Origin: Sphingomonas sp. Leaf242
Lineage (GTDB): Bacteria > Pseudomonadota > Alphaproteobacteria > Sphingomonadales > Sphingomonadaceae
Direction: 5' to 3'
Length of the DNA: 64,000 nucleotides
NCBI RefSeq assembly: GCF_001422045.1
Contig: NZ_LMLW01000007.1
Location: forward strand, 671,784 to 735,783
Each line of letters starts with the position of its first letter. The first letter of the stretch is position 1. Below, one piece after another: positions 54,989 to 63,842 of the stretch. The translations under genes and the position numbers were made by a program. The notes under the pieces are model-generated. The model saw only the letters and a list, made by a program, of their open reading frames with translations, had not been told where the DNA came from and searched no databases.

Positions 54989-55993
54989 TTACCAATTCGT
55001 TGCGCCGTCTTCCTCAACTCTTGCCAACAATACCGTTCCGGCATCGGCGACGCTGTTGGGCGCAATATCCTTAATAATTGCCATGAAATCCAGCCCGATC
55101 CAGCCGCGGACGCGCCGCAACGCCACCGGAATCGGGCTCGAAGGCTCGCGACGCTGATAATAGTCGCTGATCGCATCGAGCGCGCGCATCACGTCTTCGC
55201 GGCTGTCGACCCGACCGACGGCTGCGCCCTTCGAAGACGGTGCCTCGATATCGCTGGAGGGCTCTTCCATACGATCCGCAACCGCCTCCACCTCGACACC
55301 GGCGTGCGGCGCGACCGCCCGACGGATTGCCGAGAGCACCTCGAATGTCGGCGCGAAATTGGTGCCCGTTTCATCGACCGCCGCTGCCTCGCGGGTCAGG
55401 ATCGCATCGGCCTGGCGCAACGACGACTCGATCTGGTCGATCCTGCCGAGTACCGTCTCCAGTACGTCGAGCGGCGTGTCGTTCAGCGCGGCCCGAAACA
55501 GGCCATAACCCTCCGCGGCATCGCCATCACGCGCGAACCGCGCAAAATCGTCGCCCGAATAGCTGCCCAGTCGCGGATGCGTGAGCAGCACGGTTCGCTG
55601 CAACGGCCCAAGGAATTCGGCGATCCGCGTCAGCGATTCACACGGCCCCTTGCGCCCTTGGATACCATATTCGTCCAGCGTCGGATGGACGCTGTCCCAG
55701 TATCGGTCGAACAGACCGGCCAGCATCGCGCAGCCCGTCTCGACGATCTCTAGCGACCCCGTCCGCGTTCCTGCACGCGCCAGATAGACCGCCAGCCACA
55801 CGTCCTTGGTACGCCGACTCTGCGCCTCGATCAGCGCGATCGTCTCACGCCAGTCGACCGCCTCCGAGACGTCGGCCGCAAGCGAGGCGACCTCGAATGC
55901 CTCCTCGATCCGTTGACGCTCGGCGTCATAGGACAGGTCCTCGCCCGCCGGCGCGTCCGCGGAAACGGGTTCGAGAAGATCCTCGACCGTCAC
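54989..55993 (-). CDS. tssA: T6SS baseplate/sheath cap protein TssA (ImpA family)
   Basis: 334 residues with a GTG start at 55993. The ImpA_N domain is clear: LLEPVSADAPAGEDLSYD, EAVDWRETIALIEAQSRRTKDVWLAVYL and DRYWDSVHPTLDEYG. The C-terminus is short and of the type EPSSPIPVALRRVRGWIGLDF. TssA helps dock the baseplate and prime tail polymerisation. First gene of the main T6SS operon, 76 bases after the OmpA gene. Confidence 0.93.
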   Translation of the reverse strand: MTVEDLLEPVSADAPAGEDLSYDAERQRIEEAFEVASLAADVSEAVDWRETIALIEAQSRRTKDVWLAVYLARAGTRTGSLEIVETGCAMLAGLFDRYWDSVHPTLDEYGIQGRKGPCESLTRIAEFLGPLQRTVLLTHPRLGSYSGDDFARFARDGDAAEGYGLFRAALNDTPLDVLETVLGRIDQIESSLRQADAILTREAAAVDETGTNFAPTFEVLSAIRRAVAPHAGVEVEAVADRMEEPSSDIEAPSSKGAAVGRVDSREDVMRALDAISDYYQRREPSSPIPVALRRVRGWIGLDFMAIIKDIAPNSVADAGTVLLARVEEDGATNW

Positions 55994-56069
55994 CTACGCC
56001 TCCGCGCCGATGCGATTACCGGCATGGGTGCCAGTATGAGTTTCGACGAAACGCACCATGATCAGCGCC

Positions 56070-56807
56070 TTACGGCACCAACTCGGCTTCGACACGGCGG
56101 TTTGCCGGATCCCCCGGCTTATGACCCGGCAACGGCACGCTCGCGCCAAACCCGCGCGTAACGAGGCGCGATCGATCGACCCCCTGCGACGCCAGGAAGT
56201 CCGCGACGGCCTGCGCACGCCGCGCCGACAACGACGTATTCAATGCCTGACTGCCGCGCGAGTCGGTATGACCTTCGATTCGGAAGCGCGTTCCGGAAAG
56301 TTCGGGACGAACCAGCGACTGTGCGAAAACCCTCGCGGAGGCGAGCCCCTGGCGACTGATCCGCGCCGAGTTGAGATCGAACCCGATCATGAGATCGGCG
56401 CGACGCTGTCCCAACGATTCGACGTTCGCCGCAGCAGTAGCCGTGACGCCGTCAGCGCGCGAACCCGCAGCCGCCGGGCTTTGCGCACCGCGCCATGCCT
56501 GACGACGTCCGGGGCGGGGCTGCTTCGCGGTGGAAGGACGGACATACCCATTGGATGAGGCGGAAACCGGCGATGCCTTCTGAGCCGAACCGACCTCGCC
56601 CGCCGGACGTGCCAGACGGAAACCCTTGGTCGCCGGCGCGTCGCGCGTCGCCTGCCCTGCGTCCGTCTGCGCCCCGCCGCATTTGCCCGCGAACGTGCAA
56701 AGATAGCCTTCGACGCTCGGCGCGCGCTTGGCCGTGTCCTGCGCAACCAATGGCGTGGCCACCATCCCGATCAGGACAGCCGTTACGCCAACTCGATGAA
56801 ACCGCAT
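56070..56807 (-). CDS. OmpA-family protein associated with the T6SS
   Basis: 245 residues with a signal peptide (TPLVA-QD) and GGGAGAG ribosome site. A low-complexity linker is followed by a C-terminal OmpA peptidoglycan-binding domain (about residues 135-245): GFDLNSARISRQ, RIEGHTDSRGS and ARRAQAVADFLASQGVDRSRLVTRGFG. It has no membrane helix other than the signal. It may give extra wall anchoring to the T6SS, in addition to the OmpA domain of TssL. Likely co-transcribed with tssA. Confidence 0.88.
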   Translation of the reverse strand: MRFHRVGVTAVLIGMVATPLVAQDTAKRAPSVEGYLCTFAGKCGGAQTDAGQATRDAPATKGFRLARPAGEVGSAQKASPVSASSNGYVRPSTAKQPRPGRRQAWRGAQSPAAAGSRADGVTATAAANVESLGQRRADLMIGFDLNSARISRQGLASARVFAQSLVRPELSGTRFRIEGHTDSRGSQALNTSLSARRAQAVADFLASQGVDRSRLVTRGFGASVPLPGHKPGDPANRRVEAELVP

Positions 56808-57061
56808 TGCTAAACTCTCCCGAGAAGTCGCGTCCGGACGTGCGTCTACTGAATTTCTAGTCGCGGTTTACGTACAAAGATCCAGTATCGCAAGGCGCGA
56901 TGGTTAACACTGCTGTCGCATATCTACGTCCATTTTCGATGTAACATCCAAGTTGCTGAATTGCAGACCCGGAAGGATTTCTTGGGATTGATCCGTCCGA
57001 CGATCCGGCTATTTATCGGCCTGCCGCCTGCTACGGGCCGTTCAAAAGGCGAGGAAGACCG

Positions 57062-59026
57062 ATGGCGTCGGGCGCTCCATCCCGTTTAACTCAGATGTCG
57101 ATCGATGTCGGCGACGAACAGGTCGTGCTCGAACGCATCGACAGCGTCGAGACGCTCAGTCGACCCTTTTCGATCACGGCGGATATTATATCGCCGCTCG
57201 AAATCGATCTGCAGCCCCACCTCGGCAAGCCGACCGCGCTGGCCGTGCTGGAAGACAGTCAGGTCGTGCGTCGTTTCCACGGCCTGATCACGTCGGCGGC
57301 GTACGATCGCGAGAGCACGAGCGGGCATCATTACCGGCTGACGTTGCAGCCCTGGACGTATTTCCTCGCGCAGAACCGCGACATGGCGATCTTCCAGGAT
57401 CTGACGGTGATCCAGATCATCAAGCAGGTTACCGAAGCCGCAGGCATTTCCGACATCGAGTATTCGCGGCTGTCACGCACGCGCATCCCGCGCGCCTATT
57501 GCGTGCAGTACAAGGAAAGCGACTTCGCATTCATTTCACGACTGATGGAAGAGGAAGGGATCTACTACTTCTTCCGTCACGATGCCGAGCGTCATGTGAT
57601 GATCTTGTGCGAGGGGCCGAAATGCCACTTGGCCGGTGATCCCGCGACGCTCGAATTCAACCAGAACGCGGTGTCGGTGTTCGCCTCCGAATCGAAGGAG
57701 CGGTTCGCGAAACCCGCGTCGCATCTCCAGGCCTGGACCGAGCGCGTCTCGACCGGTGCGGAATCGCGCGTCACCTACCGCGACTTCGATTTCGAATCGC
57801 CCGATCAGCCCTTGGTCGCGGTGCATGATTCGGAAGGCGCGCACCCGCGCGACGACCGCGAGGTGTTCCACTATCCCGGCCGCTACACGCGCGAGAAGAC
57901 GGGCCGCGAGGATCAGCAGAAGACCGGGCAGGAGCGCAGCCAGACCGTGCTGGACGGGTTGCGCGCCGGGCGGCGCGTGTTCACCGGCACGTCGCAGGCG
58001 GCCGGGCTTGCCTGCGGTACGCTGGTCAACGTCACCAAGCATCCGGCGGCGCGGATGAATGCCGCGTACATGGTCACCTCAACCTATCACAGCATCGCCG
58101 CCGAGACCTATCGATCGGGCAAGCAGGGCGACGAGCTGTCGTTCAACGTCCGCTTCGACGCGATCCCAGCGGACACGACCTATCAGGCGATCCAATCGAC
58201 ACCGCGCCCGGTGGTCCAGGGGCTCGAGTCCGCGGTGGTCACGGGGCCTTCGGGCGAGACGATCTACACCGACGAATACGGCCGGGTGAAGGTACGCTTC
58301 CACTGGGATCGCAAGGATACGCCGGGCGAAAAATCGACCTGCTGGATCCGCGTCTCGCAGACCGGCGGGCTCGGCAATCTGATCCTGCCGCGCGTCGGCC
58401 ACGAGGTTCTCGTCGATTTTCTCAACGGCGACCCCGACCGCCCGCTCGTGGTCGGGCGCGTGTTCAACAAATCGAACATGCCAGTCTATCCGCTGCCCGC
58501 GAACAAGACGCGCGTGCTGTGGCGGACGCTCCGCTATGGCCAGGCGGGGGCGTATCCCAATGCTCGGCCGCTCGACACGGGCGCGCCGGGTGCCAACGAG
58601 ATGCGATTCGAGGACAAGGGCGGCCAGGAGGAAATCTTCGTCCACGCCGAGCGCGACATGAACACGCGCGTACGCTTCGACGAAACGCATCACGTCGGCC
58701 ACAACCAAGGCGAAGTCGTCGGGTACGACCGCACTGCCGAGGTCGGCAACAACGAGACGGTCAGGGTCGTCCACAACCGCAAGACCACGATCGGCGATCA
58801 CGACAAGCTGATCGTCGGCAAGACACTCGAAATCAGCGCGACCGACAGCATCCTGCTGAAGGTCGGCCAGTCGTACGTTTTCATCACGCCGACGGGCATC
58901 AGCATGACCGCGGACACCGTATCGATCCACGGCAAGGTAAACGCGATCTTCCGCGGCATGGATACGCTGGTGAAGGCCGGGGCCAATCTGATCCTTAAGG
59001 GCGCACAGACGTTCATCAATCCATGA
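57062..59026 (+). CDS. vgrG: T6SS spike protein VgrG (TssI)
   Basis: 654 residues from the ATG at 57062 (GAGGAAG upstream). The gp27-like region covers residues 1-370 (RFHGLITSAAYDRES, YRLTLQPWTYFLAQNRDMAIFQDLTV, FISRLMEEEGIYYFFRHD), then the gp5-like OB fold (IYTDEYGRVKVRFHWDR, WIRVSQTGGLGNLILPRVGHEVLVDFLNGDPDRPLVVGRV) and the beta-prism needle. It ends QTFINP without an extra effector domain. A PAAR tip is expected but not encoded nearby. It overlaps the next gene by ATGA. Confidence 0.96.
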   Translation: MASGAPSRLTQMSIDVGDEQVVLERIDSVETLSRPFSITADIISPLEIDLQPHLGKPTALAVLEDSQVVRRFHGLITSAAYDRESTSGHHYRLTLQPWTYFLAQNRDMAIFQDLTVIQIIKQVTEAAGISDIEYSRLSRTRIPRAYCVQYKESDFAFISRLMEEEGIYYFFRHDAERHVMILCEGPKCHLAGDPATLEFNQNAVSVFASESKERFAKPASHLQAWTERVSTGAESRVTYRDFDFESPDQPLVAVHDSEGAHPRDDREVFHYPGRYTREKTGREDQQKTGQERSQTVLDGLRAGRRVFTGTSQAAGLACGTLVNVTKHPAARMNAAYMVTSTYHSIAAETYRSGKQGDELSFNVRFDAIPADTTYQAIQSTPRPVVQGLESAVVTGPSGETIYTDEYGRVKVRFHWDRKDTPGEKSTCWIRVSQTGGLGNLILPRVGHEVLVDFLNGDPDRPLVVGRVFNKSNMPVYPLPANKTRVLWRTLRYGQAGAYPNARPLDTGAPGANEMRFEDKGGQEEIFVHAERDMNTRVRFDETHHVGHNQGEVVGYDRTAEVGNNETVRVVHNRKTTIGDHDKLIVGKTLEISATDSILLKVGQSYVFITPTGISMTADTVSIHGKVNAIFRGMDTLVKAGANLILKGAQTFINP

Positions 59027-59595
59027 CCCACTGGCCCATCGTGAAACTGACCCAGGCGCGCCAGGTGTTCGCGCTCATGGACGTCGACGAGGACGATCTT
59101 CCGCCCGCGGCGGACGATCTCCATGCGCGCTATGTCTCGCTTCGCCGCGGCGAAGCCCCAGCCGATGCGCTCGACTACATCGCGCACGCGCTGCCGCGTC
59201 AGGAGGCGGTCGCCTGGGCCGCACGCTGCCTGCACAATCATGCTCGCGATCGCAGCCTGCCGATCCGCGATCAACTCGCGCTGGATCATGCGATGCGCTG
59301 GATCGACGAGCCGAGCGATACCAATCGTCGGGCGACCCACGCCGCCGCAGAGGCCGCCGGACAACGCAGCCCAGAACGCCTGTTGGGGATGGCCGTGTTC
59401 TATTCGGGCGGATCGATCGCCCCGGTGAATGCCTCACCCGTCTTGGCGCCGCCTGAAGCGTGCCTGCGCTATGCCGCCGGCGCGGTGAAGGCATCGGCCT
59501 ATCGTAGCGGCACCCCCGGTACCACGCTGACCGAGGCGCTCACGCTCGCCGAACAGGTTGCGGAACGCGGGGTTCAGGCGCTGGCGAAACCATGA
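59023..59595 (+). CDS. T6SS-associated DUF6931-like protein
   Basis: 190 residues, soluble, rich in Ala and helices. Segments LPRQEAVAWAARCLHN, LALDHAMRWIDEPSDTNRRATHAAAEAAG and ERLLGMAVFYSGGSIAPV are typical of an uncharacterised family found between vgrG and FHA genes in T6SS clusters. It overlaps vgrG and tagH by 4 bases each, so it is made together with both. An adaptor or chaperone role for VgrG cargo is possible but unproven. Confidence 0.75.
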   Translation: MTHWPIVKLTQARQVFALMDVDEDDLPPAADDLHARYVSLRRGEAPADALDYIAHALPRQEAVAWAARCLHNHARDRSLPIRDQLALDHAMRWIDEPSDTNRRATHAAAEAAGQRSPERLLGMAVFYSGGSIAPVNASPVLAPPEACLRYAAGAVKASAYRSGTPGTTLTEALTLAEQVAERGVQALAKP

Positions 59596-61130
59596 CGCTC
59601 ACGTTGACGATCGGAAATGTCGCACGACTCGACAATGGCATGCCGACCGAGTTCGTGCTCAGCCGCCGCGGTGCCGTCGTCGGGCGCGCGGCCTCGTGCG
59701 ACTGGAGCCTGCCCGATCCGCGCAACCACATCTCGTCGCGCCATTTCGAGATCATGTTCGACGGCAGCGGCTATATCCTGACCGATGTCAGCACCAATGG
59801 CACATATCTGAACGGCGCATCGACGCGGCTGCCGGCGCCACATCGGATCATGCACGGCGACGTGGTGCAGATCGGCCATTACGAGATTGCCGCGCGGCTC
59901 ACCGGCGACAGCGCGTCGATCGCGGCGGAGACCGCCGAACTGCCCAAGTCGGCTGAATGGCGTGGCTGGGACGATGGTCTCGCCGCGGCACCTGAAGCTC
60001 CATCGACGCCCGATCCCTATGGCGCATCGGGCTACGGTGCCGCGCAACATTGGGACAGCACGCCGATACCGGCGGCGGCAGGGTCGAGCGGGCGGTGGCA
60101 GCCGCAGATCGGCCCTGGCCTCGCACGGCAGGAACCGCACCGGTCGCCGACACCCCTTGCGCCGCCAACCGCCACGGGCGGTGGCTGGCATGCAACCCAG
60201 GCCGCACCCGACGTACCGGTCGCTTCGGCTTGGACCGCGCACGTTCCCGCACCGGACCCTGCATCGGGCTGGTCGAGCGCAGCGCCCGACCGCCCTGCGA
60301 CGCCGTCGCCAGACGATGTCTGGGGTCGCATTGCGGAAGGCAATGTGGTCGATTGGGCAAGAGGCGGCTTTGGCCAGCCCGTGGAGGCACCGTCCGACCC
60401 GCTCGGCCTGTCGCGGCCCGCGGCGCGTGACGCGCTCCCTGCGGCAGCGCCGCAAATGACCCCGTCGGGCTGGGACGCACCGCCATCGAGCCCCGCCCCT
60501 GCCCCTTCCGCACCTCCTGCGCCGCCTGCATCGCCTGCATCGCAGCCGCGAGGAGACATCGACGCTTTCCTGACCCAAATGGGATTGCGTAAGGAGCAGG
60601 TGACGGACGAGCCCGGCGTTGTACTGGCACGAAGCGGCCGCCTGCTGCGTCGGCTCGTCGCCGGGCTGGTCGTCATGGTCGAGGCCCGCGCCCGTGCGAA
60701 GGCGCAGTTAGGCGCGGAGATGACCGCTTTCACGCCCGAGGGCAACAATCCGATCAAGTTCGCCCGCACGCCCGAAGAAGCGATGACGATGCTGCTCAAT
60801 CCGCCCCAACGCGGCTTCATGGACGCTGAAAACGCCATCGAAGACGCGTACGTCGACCTGCAATCGCACCAGATGGCGACGATCCGCGCCATGCAGGGCG
60901 CTTTGCGGGCGACGCTCGACCGCTTCTCCCCGACCGCGATCCGCACGCGAGCCGAATCGAAAGGACTGCTCGAGCGGATCCTACCCGCAGCCCGCGACGC
61001 CGCGCTATGGCAAGCGTACGAACGAGAGTTCGGCGGCGTTGCGCACGGTTCAGACGAAGCGTTCATGGACGTGTTCGCCAAGGAATTCCGGGAGGCGTAC
61101 AACGCGCAGGCGAAACGGCCGCCGCTATGA
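59592..61130 (+). CDS. tagH: T6SS FHA-domain protein TagH
   Basis: 512 residues. The N-terminal FHA domain (residues about 5-100) has GRAASCDWSLPD, HISSRHFEI and LTDVSTNGTYLNG, the phosphothreonine-binding set. A long Pro/Ala-rich linker leads to the C-terminal TagH/ImpI domain (about residues 320-500: DAFLTQMGLRKEQV, LRRLVAGLVVMVEARARAK, NNPIKFARTPEEAMTMLL). It is the expected target of PpkA/PppA and partner of TagF. Start overlaps the preceding gene by ATGA. Confidence 0.92.
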   Translation: MTLTLTIGNVARLDNGMPTEFVLSRRGAVVGRAASCDWSLPDPRNHISSRHFEIMFDGSGYILTDVSTNGTYLNGASTRLPAPHRIMHGDVVQIGHYEIAARLTGDSASIAAETAELPKSAEWRGWDDGLAAAPEAPSTPDPYGASGYGAAQHWDSTPIPAAAGSSGRWQPQIGPGLARQEPHRSPTPLAPPTATGGGWHATQAAPDVPVASAWTAHVPAPDPASGWSSAAPDRPATPSPDDVWGRIAEGNVVDWARGGFGQPVEAPSDPLGLSRPAARDALPAAAPQMTPSGWDAPPSSPAPAPSAPPAPPASPASQPRGDIDAFLTQMGLRKEQVTDEPGVVLARSGRLLRRLVAGLVVMVEARARAKAQLGAEMTAFTPEGNNPIKFARTPEEAMTMLLNPPQRGFMDAENAIEDAYVDLQSHQMATIRAMQGALRATLDRFSPTAIRTRAESKGLLERILPAARDAALWQAYEREFGGVAHGSDEAFMDVFAKEFREAYNAQAKRPPL

Positions 61131-61378
61131 TCCCGCAAGATACGTCAAACATTATGGACAGCCATCCAGAGTCGCGTGAACGCTACATAGGAATTTTTAT
61201 AATCTAAAACCCGCAGGCAAGCAGTTACGGGACAAAGCGTTTTATGAAGCGGGGGACTATTCGGGAAGAGCGACGCCAAGCAGGCACGGGTGAAGGAGGT
61301 CGCTGCTGCGGAGCAAGCACTTTCGTGGCTGTCGAACGTGACGCAGCCCTTGGCACCGCTAGGCCCGACGGCGTGACC

Positions 61379-62038
61379 ATGCGCGTTTCGTGCATCGTCG
61401 CTGCCTGCTCGCTCGCGTTGCTGGCCGGTTGTCATCTAAACGCTGCGAAGCCGCAGTCGAAACCCGACGATGCGATACAGCAGATACGCGAGCAGGTGGA
61501 AGGGCAACGTCAATGCGCACCGCTATTGTCTGGCACATCCCCCATCGAGTTTAGCCTCGAAGTTCTCGCCGGGCCACACGTAGACGCTTTGGTGGCCGCT
61601 GGCGTTGTACGGCGAGTGCTTCTCGACCGCGCCGACGCGGAAGGCGATCGCCCCCGAGTGCGCATTGAACCGACGTCAGCAGGCATGCACGATATATGGT
61701 TCCGTCGGCTCGATCCGGCCAGCAGACCTGAACCTATGCTGTGCTACGGTCGCAAACATGTGGTGGCTGTGCGTACTGGTGGGCACGACGGTGGCTCGGA
61801 AACCGGCCCCTCCAAGCCGGCAGAGGTTCGCCGATACGACTACCGGATTGTACAGACACCGTCTTGGACGAGTCGTGCAGACATCCGGGCAGCGTTCCCT
61901 TTCTTGGTGAAGGAACTGAATCGCACCCGTACCGCCGAGCAGGCGGCAACGCGGGTAGGAGACCGATGGACGCTCGCGTCCGATACCGGCCCGGACGCGG
62001 GCGCTGAACTTGACTTAAGCGAAGGGTTCTTCCCGTAA
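61379..62038 (+). CDS. Lipoprotein of unknown function downstream of tagH
   Basis: 219 residues from the ATG at 61379; no good ribosome site, and an in-frame start at 61244 would bury the signal. Lipobox LLAGC at residue 18. The mature part has no recognised domain; segments IREQVEGQRQCAPLL, WTSRADIRAAFPFLVKELNRT and TRVGDRWTLASDT are seen, with Cys residues that may pair. It does not look like TssJ (no NP/sandwich motif). Could be an immunity protein of a neighbouring toxin; unproven. Confidence 0.6.
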   Translation: MRVSCIVAACSLALLAGCHLNAAKPQSKPDDAIQQIREQVEGQRQCAPLLSGTSPIEFSLEVLAGPHVDALVAAGVVRRVLLDRADAEGDRPRVRIEPTSAGMHDIWFRRLDPASRPEPMLCYGRKHVVAVRTGGHDGGSETGPSKPAEVRRYDYRIVQTPSWTSRADIRAAFPFLVKELNRTRTAEQAATRVGDRWTLASDTGPDAGAELDLSEGFFP

Positions 62039-63077
62039 CTGGCACATTCTCGTCTCTGAGGTGCTCCTCAAAAATTATGCGATGATTGTTTAACGGCCTC
62101 CGATCGCTTCGCAAAAGCACGCGGATTGCGCACCTTCGGACCCCTGCCCTGCCCCCCCGAACGAACGGCTGTTTACGACGATCGCTGCGCGATAGCGGCC
62201 GGGCTGCTTCCACAATGCCGATGGGTATCGTTGAAGGTGCATGGGCGTGATGGCCATTCCGCAGGTATCGAACCGTGACAAGGCCTAAGCACTGGTGCGC
62301 GATCTGCGCCCTCTCTTGAGCGGAGATCGCGCAGGCTCAGCGATAGCCAGGATGCGCTTGCCACCGCGTCTCGGGGGCTCCGTTCGGCCATAAGGTTCGC
62401 GACGGCCGTTGAAATGCTCGAGTTCGACGAGCACTGGTTCGATGCCGAGGGCGAAGAAACAGGGACGTAGACTGGCGTTCGGTTTGCGCTTGGCGACATC
62501 GCGTCTATCACGCGCGCGACATCGGACGAAACACTCCGCAAAATAGCGCGCGGCGTTCGCGCAACGCACGGCAGTATCGTTATCGTCGATCTCGAAAACT
62601 ACCTGCAGCGCATTCGAGATCCGCTCGAGTACTGCAAATGTTACGGATCGCCGCCCCGCAGCGATACCTGCCTCTCGTCGTCACAGCGGTAGGGGGACCG
62701 TGAATGGCCCGCAATGCCGCTGAGAAGCATCTCGGGATAGCGCCGTTGCGATGCGAGGCGTGCGTATCAAGCTCCTTCGCAAAAGCGGTCAAGCCAAGGG
62801 TTTAAAATGACCAAAACTGGCCAGTGAGATCCGTCGACCAGTTCATCAAGCCAGAGGACTCGCGATTTCGCACCCTGTCCGCGCTTGAGGCGGGACAGCA
62901 ACGGTGCCGATATGCCGTTCGCTCGCTGGCTGCACCAATGTCGAACCCCTGCCTTGCTTGGCGGCTTTACTTCCTCACCAAACGAGATAATCCGGCGCCT
63001 GATCTTCACCGAGCCCGCAAAAATAAAAAACGCAAGGACAACACAGGTTGCCACGTCGTCTAACGCGGTAATCGTGC
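62039..63077 (+). other. Gene-poor region with signs of decay
   Basis: About 1 kb without an intact gene. The part 62279-62692 carries a broken coding-like frame (listed separately). The part 62770-63060 has short open frames on both strands with no motif or ribosome site. No transposase or inverted repeats recognised. Confidence 0.45.
62279..62692 (+). pseudogene. Possible decayed gene of unknown family
   Basis: One frame reads as protein-like sequence: AVEMLEFDEHWFDAEGEETG, an in-frame TAG at 62468-62470, then RFALGDIASITRATSDETL and THGSIVIVDLENYLQRI, ending in TAG at 62690-62692. No start with a ribosome site is visible. The natural composition on both sides of the TAG suggests a gene interrupted by a nonsense mutation. 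No family recognised. Confidence 0.35.
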
Positions 63078-63392
63078 TTGGAGACGAGCCATGAGCCGCG
63101 TTACGTTGATCGCGCGAACGTCGGACAGTTCACCGTGGCGTTCAATTACGACGCTCTCAAGGTGCAAGCGTTCGAGCGGCTACGCGCGCTCATTGAGGCG
63201 GTGGTGCTACCGCTTGGGAATGCTGATCTCACCATCTGGCAGCTCGGAGAACTGGTGTCGACGTTAACGCTATGCGCGTCGCGAGAGCCCACAAAAGCCC
63301 CCGCGGGGGTGACCGAGGAGGCGTTGCAAATTAAGTTGGTTGCGGGGACAGGATCTGGCCAACATCATACATTAATCGTTGCGAAGGCATAG
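63078..63392 (+). CDS. Small hypothetical protein
   Basis: Up to 104 residues from a TTG; the true start may be the GTG near 63136 (AFNYDALKVQAFERLRALIEAVV). The sequence is protein-like, with LTIWQLGELVSTLTLCAS and a Gly-rich end, but no family is recognised and no clear ribosome site is present. Lies between a decayed region and the Imm53 fragments. Confidence 0.35.
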   Translation: METSHEPRYVDRANVGQFTVAFNYDALKVQAFERLRALIEAVVLPLGNADLTIWQLGELVSTLTLCASREPTKAPAGVTEEALQIKLVAGTGSGQHHTLIVAKA

Positions 63393-63502
63393 GCTGTTGA
63401 TCGCCCAACTAATGTGGTCGCCAAATGCGCCTCCCCGCCAGCGACGGCGTAGCGGGAACGACCGGGTTAAAAAGGAAAGCGGACTGGCGGCTTTCGGGTC
63501 GA

Positions 63503-63603
63503 GGGCGAGCGTAAGCTGCCATTGCGCTATGCTGCTGCCTCTACCCAGCGCCTGAACACCCCGACGGCGGCGGACAAGTCCAGCGGTCCGCAAGAAACGT
63601 CAA
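63503..63603. repeat. 101-bp direct repeat, copy 1
   Basis: Essentially identical to 63742-63842, 239 bases away, in the same orientation. On the minus strand it encodes the last residues of an Imm53-type protein (CGPLDLSAAVGVFRRW onward) plus the bases after its stop. Confidence 0.85.
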
Positions 63604-63723
63604 GACCGGCATCTCGCCGATGGTGACGGTGCGGTCGGAGGCGGCGGCAGCGGTGGCCTGGCAGAGGGTGCGGGTGGTGTACTCGATGACGTACCAGCCG
63701 CCCGGCTTTACATACTGAAACAC
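63527..63723 (-). pseudogene. Chimeric fragment: unknown coding piece joined to an Imm53 3' end
   Basis: On the minus strand an ATG at 63723 begins FQYVKPGGWYVIEYTTRTLCQ and continues through TVTIGEMPVLTF, a protein-like piece of unknown family. It runs into the repeated Imm53 3' end in a different frame. The Imm53 frame itself (CGPLDLSAAVGVFRRW, stop 63527) has no Imm53 body in front. This looks like the junction of a duplication or recombination at an immunity gene's end. Confidence 0.55.
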
Positions 63724-63741
63724 TGGCTGCTTTAGGGGCGG

Positions 63742-63842
63742 GGGCGAGCGTAAGCTGCCATTGCGCTATGCTGCTGCCTCTACCCAGCGCCTGAACACCC
63801 CGACGGCGGCGGACAAGTCCAGCGGTCCGCAAGAAACGTCAA
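63742..63842. repeat. 101-bp direct repeat, copy 2
   Basis: Second copy of the repeat at 63503-63603. Here it forms the genuine 3' end of the Imm53-like gene, so this copy is the probable source. Confidence 0.85.

Noticed and set aside
61379..62038. The lipoprotein as the missing TssJ
   Set aside because: Longer than usual and without the TssJ beta-sandwich pattern; position after tagH is not decisive.
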